Origin: Prunus persica
Lineage: Eukaryota > Streptophyta > Magnoliopsida > Rosales > Rosaceae
NCBI RefSeq assembly: GCF_000346465.2
Contig: NC_034009.1
Location: 6,626,987 to 6,690,986 of the forward strand
Length of the DNA stretch: 64,000 nt
Reading direction: 5' to 3'
In this document: positions 23,181 to 33,636 of the stretch, piece by piece
How positions within the stretch are numbered: the stretch's first letter is position 1
How the letters are laid out: every line of letters starts with the position of its first letter
Notes under the pieces: model-generated
What the model was told of the DNA's origin: nothing
Seen by the model: the letters and a program-made list of their open reading frames with translations, nothing else
Database searches by the model: none
Made by a program: the position numbers and the translations under genes

Positions 23181-23785
23181 GTCATGTTAATTAATGATTG
23201 TAATGTTCTACACCTTTATTGTCATGTTGATTAATTGTTGTAATGTTCCAGTTTAGGATAATAACACTGCTAGTTTCCTATAACATCCTATTTCTAATGC
23301 ATGTTTACCCCTGTAATGTTCCAGTGTATGGTAATAACACTGCTAGTTTCCTATGATATCCTATTTCTAATGCATGTCTACCCATGTAATGTTCCAGTCT
23401 AAGGTAATAACATTGCTAGTTTACTGTCATGTTGATTAATGGCTGTAATGTTCCAATCTAGGGTAATAACACTGCTAGTTTATTGTCATGTTGATTAATG
23501 GTTGTAATGTTCCATTTTAGAGTAATAACAATACTAGTTTCATATGACATCCTATTTATAATGTATGTTTACTCTTGTAATGTTCCAGTCTATGGTAATA
23601 ACACTGCTAGTTTTCTATGATATTCTATTTCTAATGCATATCTATCCCTGTAATGTTCTAGTCTAGGGTAATAACACTGCTATTTCCTATGACAACCTAT
23701 TTCTAATGCATGTTTACCCTTGTAATGTTCCAGTCTAGGGTAATAATACTGCTTGTTTACTGTCATGTTGATTAATGTTTATCAT
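23181..23785. repeat. Mosaic minisatellite with 73-bp and 59-bp monomers
   Basis: A core TGTAATGTTCCAGTCTAGGG followed by TAATAACACTGCTAGTTT occurs eight times plus one partial copy. Five copies continue with a 35-bp linker (CCTATGACATCCTATTTC...) and three with a 21-bp linker (ACTGTCATGTTGATTAATGG), in the order L L S S L L L S. Confidence 0.85.
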
Positions 23786-23866
23786 GTTGCTATTTCTAAT
23801 ACATTCCACCAAAAGAAAAGATGAAGAAAGAACAAACCAGACCAACTCAAAACAAGCTAGGCCCAG

Positions 23867-23957
23867 ATTGTTAATACTATTATGTCATAGAAGTATATTG
23901 TTAATACTCTGTCATAGAAGTACATTGTTAATACCCTGTCACAGAAGTACATTGTTA
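23867..23957. repeat. 27-30 bp tandem repeat
   Basis: Units ATTGTTAATACTCTGTCATA-GAAGTAC at 23867-23896, 23897-23923 and 23924-23950, then a partial fourth. Confidence 0.85.
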
Positions 23958-25183
23958 AACAAAAATGAGATTCATAACTGAAATAGTAACAAAAGTTGAA
24001 TCGATCATCAAAGCTTAAAATACATTTCGAAAATCAACTAAAATTCGAAGATAAACACATAATTGAAGCAAAAGATCAAAAATCTCAAGTCCAAATCAAA
24101 CGACGACGACGACGATGACGACGATAACAACAACGACGATGTGGCGAAAGAGGAGTAGAGCTCGAAGATGAGGAGTACAGCTAAGAGCATCTGATTGAGG
24201 TTTGTTCAAGGTTTTGAACAATCCGAAAAAACAAAAAATCAATAGAAGCACGATTTTAGAATAAGAGAATCGATGGTAAATATTGAAAATTGTATATTAA
24301 AGATGAAGAATATAGTTGGACCTGAGACTGAGCTTCAATGGAAGCTCCTCTTGCTCCAACACTAGAGGAAAACACCAGCGAGAAAGGAGAAAATAAATCT
24401 GATTTGGTTTTTTGGCAGATTTGGTTTTTTTGGCAAATTTAATTTTTTGGCAGATCTGGAAATATTTGGTTTTGTGGCAGATCTGATTTTCCTCTCTTAA
24501 ATCCATAGTACAAGGACAATATAGGTATTTAATACACACAAATAAACTAAAAAATAACTATTAAATTAAAAAAAATTGACAGCTGTCAATTTTTGAATTT
24601 TTTTTGGGTGTGTTTATAGTTTTTAAATTGTGTAGAATTTCTTTATAAAACTATGTCTAAAATTGGGTATATTACTAAATTTCTATTATTATTAAGTGAC
24701 AAATTTTTTGAAATTTAGGATACAACTATCTTATTTCTTGTTAATTTTAATTCATAGTGTATTATGTTTTATTTGTTTTGGGTGACACATTAATCAGTTT
24801 TTTTAATTTGGAAAGAAATATATATATTTAAACAACTCAACTGTTGTGGTGTTTTTTAGGTGTTTAACTTCAGGTTAACACATAACAGAAAAATATTATT
24901 TAATTCTCTCAAAATATTTGAAGATTACTTTAGAGTAAAATGAAATAACCGATTTTTAGTATTATTTTTTTATCATCAAAATGCCTTTTGGCGGTGAATG
25001 GAGGTTCAAATAAAATAATGGCACAGCGTTTAAAAAAGGATGACAAAATGCTGTGCAATGTCGTCTCCTACTATGCCATACAGCTTTGTTGTGCGTTTTG
25101 ACAACCCATTCCAACAACCGCCAAAACCTCTGTTTTTATCTAATTTATTTATCTATTGTATTTATTGCCCTGACCAAGTGTAT

Positions 25184-25193
25184 TATATAAATA
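25184..25193 (+). promoter_or_regulatory. TATA box of XTH copy E
   Basis: TATATAAATA, 83 bp before the ATG at 25267. Confidence 0.7.
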
Positions 25194-25266
25194 CCACCAC
25201 CCTCAATCCCTTAATTTTGATAACTCACTTGTGTCACATCCAAACTTTGATTGCAAAACAACCGTC

Positions 25267-26804
25267 ATGGCTTCTTCTTCTCCACCATCAAAATACTTCT
25301 CCCTTGTGGTTTTGGTGCTTTGTTTTATTGTTGGCTCTTTGGTGGCTGTTGCCTCTGCTAGTAATTTCAATCAAGATTTTGAGATTACATGGGGTGATGG
25401 CAGAGGTAAGATTTTAAACAACAACGAGCTTCTAATGCTGTCTCTTGATAAAGGCTCAGGTTCAGGATTTCAATCCACAAATGAGTATCTGTTTGGCAAG
25501 ATTGATATGCAGCTTAAGCTTGTCCCTGGAAACTCTGCTGGCACTGTCACTGCCTACTATGTAAGTTTTAATTTGTGCTAGCTCTAATTAATATTACTGC
25601 TTGTCTCGCATTGGCTTGTAGTTCAAGTCGTTAAGAGTATTTATCCTGTATTCGAGGTGTTAAGGTCGAATTCCCCTCCTCAAATATTGCTTTGTTAAAA
25701 TAAAATAATAATAAATTTAACTCCTTGTATCAAAATAAATTAAAGTTACTTTTTGTTTGTGAATTTGCAGTTGGCCTCAGAAGGATTAACATGGGATGAG
25801 ATTGATTTTGAGTTCTTGGGGAACCTAAGTGGTGATCCTTACATCCTTCACACCAATGTGTATAGCCAAGGCAAGGGCAACAGAGAGCAACAGTTCTACC
25901 TCTGGTTTGACCCAACTGCTGATTTCCACACATATTCAATCCTTTGGAACCCTCAACGCATTGTGTAAGTAGCCGCCAACATGATTCTGCACTCAAATCA
26001 TTTACTTCAAGAGTATTTTCATAGTCCTCCAGAGTTGTCACCATAATTTAGTGGCTTGAATGATATTGGACTAATGTACTGGCTGTTGTTTGGTGAAGTT
26101 ATAAATGATGGGCGGAATGTATTTTATTAAACAATAGTCTATATTGTGTTTTTATCTCATCTAAATGGGTGAGACTCATAACTAATTTTGAATCCGATTC
26201 CAATTCAGTCCAGGTCAAGCCACCCAACAAGCTCGGACATGTCTCTATTCCTACGAAATTTATTACCATATACATGTAAAGTGACACAATATTTTGTAAA
26301 CAAATAAACAGTAATATCTCTACTATAATATTATGATGTTTTTTTAATTTCCAGGGGTATTAAAATGGTTGTGTTTTTCTTCTCTATGTCAGCTTCTCAG
26401 TGGATGGTACCCCAATAAGGGAGTTCAAGAACTTGGAGTCAATTGGTGTTCCATTTCCCAAGAACCAGCCAATGAGATTATACTCCAGCCTTTGGAATGC
26501 AGATGATTGGGCTACTAGGGGTGGTCTGGTTAAGACAGACTGGACCAAAGCTCCTTTCACCGCCTCCTACAGGAACTTCAATGCCATTAATGCCTGCGTA
26601 TGGTCCTCTGGGGCATCTTCTTGCACTTCAAAGTCTCCATCTTCAACTAGCTCAGCTGGCAATACATGGCTTTCGCAAGAGTTTGATTTGGCAAGTCAGG
26701 AGAAACTGAAATCGGTGCAAAGAAACTACATGATTTACAATTACTGCAAAGACACCAAGAGATTTCCCCAAGGCTTTCCTCAAGAATGCGCACTACTGTC
26801 TTGA
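25267..26804 (+). CDS. Xyloglucan endotransglucosylase/hydrolase, copy E
   Basis: Exons: 25267-25560 (294 nt), 25771-25964 (194), 26393-26804 (412), giving 299 residues. The signal peptide is about residues 1-31 (Ser/Pro-rich start, then [19 protein letters not shown]). The catalytic motif [11 protein letters not shown] is at 106-116 (E108, D110, E112), with N116-L-S following. The block [15 protein letters not shown] has N for the usual G, and the normally conserved Trp before VQ(K/R)NYMIYNYC is Ser (LKSVQRNYM). Neither change touches the active site. Intron 1 contains a tRNA-derived SINE (25612-25720). Copy E is the last of the cluster; the palindrome array starts about 200 bp after its stop. 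Confidence 0.9.
25612..25720 (+). repeat. tRNA-derived SINE inside intron 1 of XTH copy E
   Basis: Box A-like TAGTTCAAGTCGTTAAGAG (25619-25637) and box B-like AGGTCGAATTCCCCTCC (25662-25678) are spaced as in tRNA-derived SINEs. The tail is A/T-rich (TTGTTAAAATAAAATAATAA). It shares its head with 1535-1640. Confidence 0.55.
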
Positions 26805-27009
26805 GAAACTGAGAAGAGAGACATTGATCGATCCTTTTTTCCGCTTTCATGTTCCCTTTAGGTTTTTAAATTATATCTTGTATGTCAATGTCTAAAGATA
26901 TTTCTCTTGCTTTTAATAAAAATATCCAAGGTCTCGATTAGCCTCAGCTAGGGAAACAAGACTGGGAATCATAAAATAAATAAATAAAAAAGCAGCGCAT
27001 GTTGCTTTG

Positions 27010-28371
27010 TGGCTATACTGTTTATTTTGAAACTTTTATTAAAAAATTAGAAGAATGGAGTATAGCCGGGCGGCTATACTATTTGTTTTAAAAAAAATTA
27101 AAAAGCGAGTATAGCCGATCGGCTATACTATTTATTTCAAAACAATTGAAACAATGCGTATAGCCCGGCTATACTATTTAATAAAATAAAATTTAAGAAA
27201 TATGACCCTCCTAGTTGCATTAGTTCATACTATTTATTTTATATTTTAAAAAAAAATAGAAGAATGGAGTATAGCCGTGCGGCTATACGATATCTCTAAA
27301 GAAAATTTAAAAAAGGGTATAGCCGGGCGGCTTTACTATTTCTTTAAAAAAAAAAAATTGAACTAAACTAGTGTAGCCGGGCAGCTATATTATGTCTTAA
27401 AAAACTGGAAAAATGAGTATAGCCGGTCGGCTATACTATTTCTTAAAAAAAATTGAAAAGGCGAGTATAGCCGTGCGGCAATAATATTTCTTTTCAAAAC
27501 AATTGAAAATGAGTATAGCCGGGCCTCCTAGATGCATTAGTTTATACTTTATAGATATCAATTTGGTAATAAAATTCAGTAAATTACAACTTAAGAGTCA
27601 AGCCACTATATAATATTTTAATATAATATATTTTAATAATTTCATATATATTATTTGTATGCAAAAATATGTGCGAATTTTGTGTATAATTTGTGAATTT
27701 TTTGTGTATTATTGAAAATTTTATAAAAAATACGTGTATTAAACATTAAAAAAAATGCACGTACATGTTCAATACGAGCGGCTATACTATTTCGTTTATA
27801 AAAAAAATAAAAGTATGGAGTATAGTCGCGGCTATACTATTTCTTTAAAAAAAAAATTGAAAATGAGCGTATAGCCGTGTGGCTATACTATTTCTTTAAA
27901 AAACAATTGAAAAAATGTGTATAGCTGGTCGGCTATACTATTTAATATAACAAAATTAAGAAATAGGGCCCTCCTAGTTGCATTAGTTCATACTTTATAG
28001 ATATTAATTTGGTATAACCGCACAACTATAAGAATAAAATACGTACGTATTTTATTCGGTAAATAACAACTTAAATGTTCGGCCACTATATAATATTTTA
28101 ATTATAATATATTTAAAAATTTTCATATATATTATTTGTATTCAATAATATGTAAGAATTTTGTGTATAATTCAGGAATTTTTGGTGTATTAATCAAAAT
28201 TTTATAGACAATACGTGTATTAAACATAAAAAATACATATATACATGTTCAGTATGAGTATAGCCGCCTGGCTATATTATTTGTTTAAAACAAATTCAAA
28301 AACCCAAGTATAGCCGGGCAGCTATACGATTCCTTTTAAATAAAAACCGAGTATAGCCGCGCAGCTATATT
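27010..28371. repeat. Array of about 16 short palindromes (GTATAGCCG / CGGCTATAC)
   Basis: Perfect or near-perfect hairpin units with arms AGTATAGCCG and CGGCTATACT and a 0-2 nt centre occur at 27059-27080, 27108-27129, 27158-27174, 27268-27288, 27317-27336, 27371-27390, 27416-27437, 27464-27483, 27819-27838, 27869-27888, 27919-27938, 28257-28278, 28307-28327 and 28350-28371. Half-units lie at 27010, 27512 and 27775. Units are about 50 bp apart, separated by A-rich linkers (TTTCTTTAAAAAAAATTGAAAA-like). Two longer spacers (27523-27775, 27970-28256) are copies of each other, starting CCTCCTAGTTGCATTAGTT, so the array has a higher-order period. No coding sequence. Confidence 0.9.
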
Positions 28372-28399
28372 GTTTCTTTTAAAAGGCAAACGCTCGGAC

Positions 28400-28870
28400 T
28401 TTGTTGGATTCAGACGCACAACATAAGACCCAAGAAAACGTGAACACCACTCTTCATTAGCCAAAGCACGATCATGTCATATGTGAATCTCCTCTGGGTT
28501 ATCCTGCCACCAATTTCATTGTGGACCCGTAAAACCTAGGTCCCTTAGTTGGCAAGAATCAAGAGCCTGTTGAAAACCTTTCATATGTTGCTCACTACTG
28601 AGTTTTCCCCCAATCCTCTCATCAGCACGTAAAATCTCCCCACAACACACACATGGCATAGAAAAAGAAGTACCCAGACTCTCTAGGAGGTCTCATAAGC
28701 GGTGACAATCAGTAGTAACTGGGTGACCATAAAACCCCATAAGGCATCAGCGTCCTGGCACTCTCAAGGCCTTAACCACCATATCAATATGGTTGAGACT
28801 GAAGGATTTTGGCCCAACATTAACCTCCTTCGTCCACATCAAACATAAACCCCCAACAATGCCTACACTC
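28400..28870 (-). pseudogene. LINE (L1-type) endonuclease fragment
   Basis: On the minus strand the translation contains the plant LINE endonuclease order GGLCL...FSLNHIDMVV...GFYGHP...CGEILRADERIGG...ALDSCQLRDLGFTGP, then ALANEEW, with several in-frame stops. It covers roughly the second half of the AP-endonuclease domain; reverse transcriptase is absent. It abuts the palindrome array on one side and the copia-type LTR at 28883 on the other. Confidence 0.65.
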
Positions 28871-28882
28871 TCCATAACAATA

Positions 28883-30383
28883 TGTTGGCGAGTCTTTACT
28901 TAGTTAGGATTTTTTTAGTTACTTGCTTATTTTTCTAGTCCTATTATAATTGAGATTTATTTTCTTTTATAATTTATATTTATTTTCTATTGAAATTTGG
29001 ATTTATTTCCTATTTTATTTAGGGTATAAATACCTCCATATTGGAGAAGAATAATAATATGAGCATATATGAATATTTTCCCTACTTTGTTTGACATAGT
29101 ATAAGAGCCAAGTTTTCACGACCTGTGCTTGCATTCTCCTTGTAATTTAAGTGCTCTCCTCCCCTCCTCTTCAAGGGAGGGAAGGGGAGTGAAAAGGATA
29201 TGTTTATTGATGTATCCTCATTACCTTGACGTATTCCTATGAAGATGTTGCCTATTTCTTGACTCCGATGACCCCTTTTTCTTTCAAGGGGAGAGGGAGA
29301 GTGAAGAGAAGTTGTGTCTGTGTGAATCAGCTAAAGTTGATATGGAAGAATTTTTCATCGTTTTCAATTTCCATTTATGTGGTTATTGTCGATGATGTTG
29401 CCGTGTTTTGATCCGTCTCTACAATATTAAAAACCCTAAACATTACCTATTTCTACTGCACTATACACCTAGCCTATAATCCTAGCCCACCTCCGCTGCC
29501 TACCTTGCTATTGCAGCCGCTACCTCCACCCCGCCATTCATCACCATGTCGAATGTTAATACCTTTATTTCTTCACTTCTTCTAGTTCTACTTCACCTAC
29601 TGCTTCTCCTACTCCTATTGTGACGACTGAATCTACTTCACCTACTACTTCTCCTACCCCTATTGTGACAGTTCAGACTAAATTGTCCACCAAACTACCA
29701 TTGGGATTCAAATTGAATGGATCCAACTATGCAATTTGGGCTTCGATGATCGAACTCTATGCTACTTCACAAGGAAAATTGGGTTACCTAACTTGTGACT
29801 CTGATGCCCCAAATTCCAAATGTCCATAATTTGGAAAGTGAAAAATTGATGATGCTACCGTGAAAAGTTGGATGATGCGCACTATGGAATCTAGTTTGTT
29901 GAATCTGTTCTTTGCCTTTCCTACTATCGTTCTCACAAGGTTTCTATGTTCTGCCTTCTTTACTGTCGTGCTCACAGGGTTTCTGTGTTCTGCCTTACAT
30001 ACTGTCATGCTCACAGAGTTTCTGTGTTCTGTCTTACCTACTGCCGTGCTCACAGGATTTCTGTGTTCTGATTTTATGTGTTCTTCTATGTGCCCTATTT
30101 GTTAGGGTTTGTCAGTTGTTTCACTCGTGGTTTATGACAAGGTCTTCTCGACAATTGTTCAATTGGTCAATGTTGAGTATGGTGTTCTATGACTTGCTTG
30201 TCAAGTTGGGCATGCAAAATATCTTTACCCCAACTTGAGGGGGAGTGTTGGCGAGCCCTTACTTACTTAGGATTTTGGTTACTTACCTATTTTTATAGTC
30301 CTATTTTAATTGAGATTTATTTCCTAGTATAATTTATATTTTCTATTGTACTTTGGATTTATTTCCTATTTTATTTAGGGTTG
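28883..30383 (+). mobile_element. Internally deleted copia-type LTR retrotransposon
   Basis: A 5' LTR (28883-29096, TGTTGGCGAG...TTGACA) and a truncated 3' LTR (30246-30383) share about 130 bp at high identity. A degenerate primer-binding site AGTATAAGAGCCA follows the 5' LTR, and a purine tract (TTGAGGGGGAG) precedes the 3' LTR. The interior keeps only the N-terminus of a copia Gag (LPLGFKLNGSNYAIWASMIE, about 29690-29750), then stops, four 39-bp tandem repeats and non-coding DNA. No protease, integrase or reverse transcriptase remains, so it is non-autonomous. Confidence 0.7.
29916..30071 (+). repeat. Four 39-bp tandem repeats in the copia-type element
   Basis: Units at 29916-29954, 29955-29993, 29994-30032 and 30033-30071, all exactly 39 bp (13 codons), sharing CTCACAGGGTTTCTGTGTTC with a few substitutions each. 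Confidence 0.9.
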
Positions 30384-31473
30384 TACTTCTTCATCCCCTT
30401 ATCCCCCTCCTTTCTTAGCCTTCCCCTCTCTACCTCCTCATTTTCCCCTTTGGCCCGTTGTTGATGTTTTGTTATTTCGGTTGGTTTGTTGTCTGCACTT
30501 GGTTGTTTTGTTTGTTTCTTTTTGTAGATTTGAGATTCTTGTGTATTTGAAATTTTGGGCATTGTATTCCATGTATGATTTGCTCGAGCGTGTGTATTTG
30601 GTCTTTTAGGGTTATTAATAGAGATAGTATGATATCGCCAGTGGATCCTCTCTTATATCCTGTATTAACCCTTTGCAATTAATGTGCATCCGTCTTTGTA
30701 TTAACCCTTTTATGAGTATTTGGTCAATGTGCCCAATTATTAAATACAATTATCGCTAATTTTCAAATAAATAAATAAGTAGCACTTTAAGCTATTAATG
30801 AAACGGCATATCTTTCATTATATATTGGAGCCCCTCATCAAACATGAGAAAATGCCAATTAGCTGTGCTCATAGTCTGGTTTTTTTCTGCGGCCCTTATT
30901 TCGTAATCTGTTTGTTTCTGAGCTGACCATTTTCAACTAAATAGAAAGTAAAATTAATATCAAAAGACGCTTTGATATATGGTCACCATCAAAGACAATC
31001 GCCCATTCATGCCAAATTAACCCAGGCCGTTATAATTATGAGCTTCCTAATTAGGGAGGAAAATTCAATGGACTCTTCTATTCCAAACAGCTTGCGCTGG
31101 CATATATTAGATCTGTCACAAACCCAACCCAGAGGGAGCCTCCCTTGTCATTTACTCACCAAACCATGCATGATCAGAGAGCGGGAGAGAGAGAGAGGGA
31201 GAGATCACAGAGGTCATCAGAGATAAACATGTAAATCACTGGAAATCAAAATGTTCTGCTATTGATCAAAACACCAAGAAAAAGTTTGGGTAAACATCAT
31301 AAACCACAACACTATATATTGAAGAAAGTAAAATCACTACAAAAATGGCTAAGAAATCCCAGAAAGATGAACCAACCACCATTTTCACATCATGGGCAGA
31401 TTTCATATGGCTCCAATATTATATCGACCCATCCCTTTCATTTCACATGAACAATCACATCGCATGTTATTTG

Positions 31474-31499
31474 TGAGAGAGAGAGAGAGAGAGAGAGAA
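31474..31499. repeat. (GA)n microsatellite
   Basis: A GA tract of about 26 nt. A shorter impure GA-rich stretch lies at 31178-31204. Confidence 0.9.
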
Positions 31500-33636
31500 G
31501 ATCATAAAAGAAAAGAAAAGAAAAAAAGTTTGGATATTTTGGACTGGTTTGTGGGAGCTCCTTGGAGGGCCTGGGGATTTTCAATTCCAAAATTCCATCA
31601 TTTCGGAAATGGAAATGGAAGATGAAAATGCCCCAAGACCCCAAGTTCTAGTCTCCGCATCCACTCTGTTTATATAGGTAGGGGATTAGGGGTTTGTGAA
31701 GAAACCCGCAGGGGCAGAGCATCATGATGGCCACGTACTTGGCAGCTGTGCCTTGTGTAATTGATTTACTTGACCATTGGCTATTTTAGTTTTTATTTTT
31801 TCGCCCTTTTTGCTACTTTAACTGTAAAATTTATTCCCATTTTACCCCGGCCATGATGGTAAGAACGTTGAAAGTTTTGACCATTCTACTCGGACGGGAT
31901 TGGTTGATCTTAGTTTATCCGTTATGGACTTAATCCTTGCATATCCACTGCTACTGTGAATGCGAAGTAAAATTTAAATCATGTCATGACTTCATTTACC
32001 AGTAATTGACTTAAATTATGAATTCCTTAACGGTCATTTTTGTTTCTAAATTTACCCCGTAAACAAGATGTACGATTGATAACAAAATGGTGCAACGAGA
32101 AGTCCGGACTCAAGTGGCTTAAAAGCTGAATTTATGATAAGATAAGATCAAATCTGAATGCAGAGAAAAATTATTAGAGTTACGACACAACTAAAACCGA
32201 CGCAATTAGAGTTAGACAAGACATTCAGCTTGCTGAATTTATGATGAATTTGTTCTAATCCGATGCACCATTGAATTAAAATACGTAATGGATTTGATCT
32301 TATCCCGATGCACTTAAATTATATATATATATATAGTGAGTCTAGACAAAAATGCATCTTGGGGTCAGACTTTTGGCAATAGTGATTTACATTTCGTGGA
32401 AACACATTTGTAGCCGTTTAGATCAATTAGCTCACGCCTTTCTATTAGGTTATTAGGATATAAAAATGTGTTCCCATTAAAGGGAATCCGGTTTGAAAGA
32501 TGTAGCCTTGCCTCTTGGCTCTTGCTACATTCAAACAGCCTTCTCTTTATTTTCCTTTATTGGGTATGCGTAATGTGTATGTTTGGCTTTACCGTATGTG
32601 TACGGCTCACAGTTGCGCAATTTGCGTGAGGCTCAACTTTTTCGGTTTCGGCCCCTCAATTTCAGGCTGCTGGTGTCTGGTGACATACTCATCTTTCTAT
32701 TTATAGGGAAACTGGCCAAATTAATTTCCAAAGTAAACCTTCGTAAGCTTGTGCACACATTTTATGAAGGCTTGGAGTGGTAAACATTGTAGATGCAATT
32801 ACATGGACCATACATAGATCTAAGAGTAACAGATCATGGTGTGGTTCCTTTAAAGAAGAAAACATAATGTGTAACATTGTGTTAGGATCCTACTCATTTA
32901 CATGGGTTGTATGTATCCAAGAAATTACGGGACCCAATTGTTCAAATCGACCTTACGAATTCCATGTTCCGTATGTGTGTTCACGTCCCATTTACAAAAA
33001 ATTGAAAACTCAACATCGGTTTACCAGACCTCACTCAGTTAGAGGCTGGTTTCAGTTACTTAAAACAAGAAAACTCTAAATTTTCAAGGCCATCTGAATA
33101 CAAGATAATGAAGGTCTGAAGTAAAATATATTCGTGGCATTACAGTCAATTCAAAGTACAAAAGCAACTAGCACAATAAATATAAAAATACTAGCCAGCG
33201 GTCCTTGTGCAATATTTAGCCGAACAACAGATTATAGTCATCCTAAAAATACTGGAAGTAGTCCCCTATATGTCAACAGCAAACGAGGCAATAAGAAATT
33301 TACCCCTTTGGATGCCAAGACCATATGTCATTCGAAGAGTGATGAGAGAGAAATCTTCACAACTGAGAAAAATAAACAGAAATAACTTACTGTACAGGCA
33401 GCTGTACAAGAATAGATTCCTTGCCATCTATCACGGATCTCCACAAATGTCAGTCATTCAAGACTTTTGAAACCAACGTCTTCAATCAGCCCTAATACCT
33501 CAAGTTGTGGCTGGCACTGATTAAAAGTTAGAATATTGCACAGCAAAAAAGACTTGATAACACCCAAAATCCATGGAACAATAATCACCACAAAAGACGG
33601 CATAGCAAGAACCTTGTATCACCTTCAGAGGGGCTT

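Larger units (their letters stand above)
18894..25183. other. Intergenic between XTH copies D and E
   Basis: 6.3 kb of accessory sequence. It holds a 33-bp tandem pair (19295-19327 / 19328-19360), a pyrimidine-rich block (19557-19730), a DUF26 gene fragment, the second copy of the 5275 repeat, a long-TIR element, a two-monomer minisatellite (23181-23785), a 27-bp repeat (23867-23957), a GAC-rich tract (24100-24140) and short GGCAGAT-TTGGTTTTTT repeats (24395-24490). No complete gene is visible. Confidence 0.6.
26805..33636. other. Gene-poor block between XTH copy E and CBP60
   Basis: 6.8 kb with only mobile or repetitive sequence: the palindrome array (27010-28371), a LINE fragment (28400-28870), a copia-type derivative (28883-30383), a GA tract (31474-31499) and then ordinary AT-rich DNA to about 33130. 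The last few hundred bp are probably the 3' UTR of CBP60. Frames of 60-100 codons here show no homology that I recognise. Confidence 0.6.

Noticed and set aside
26990..28380. CRISPR-like array
   Set aside because: Regular palindromic repeats in a plant nuclear genome, with repeat-like rather than unique spacers and no cas genes.
31535..31570. TTGGACTG...GGGAGCTCC resembles miR319/miR159
   Set aside because: The two halves are separated by extra bases and no complementary star arm was seen within ~150 bp upstream, so no precursor hairpin is supported.
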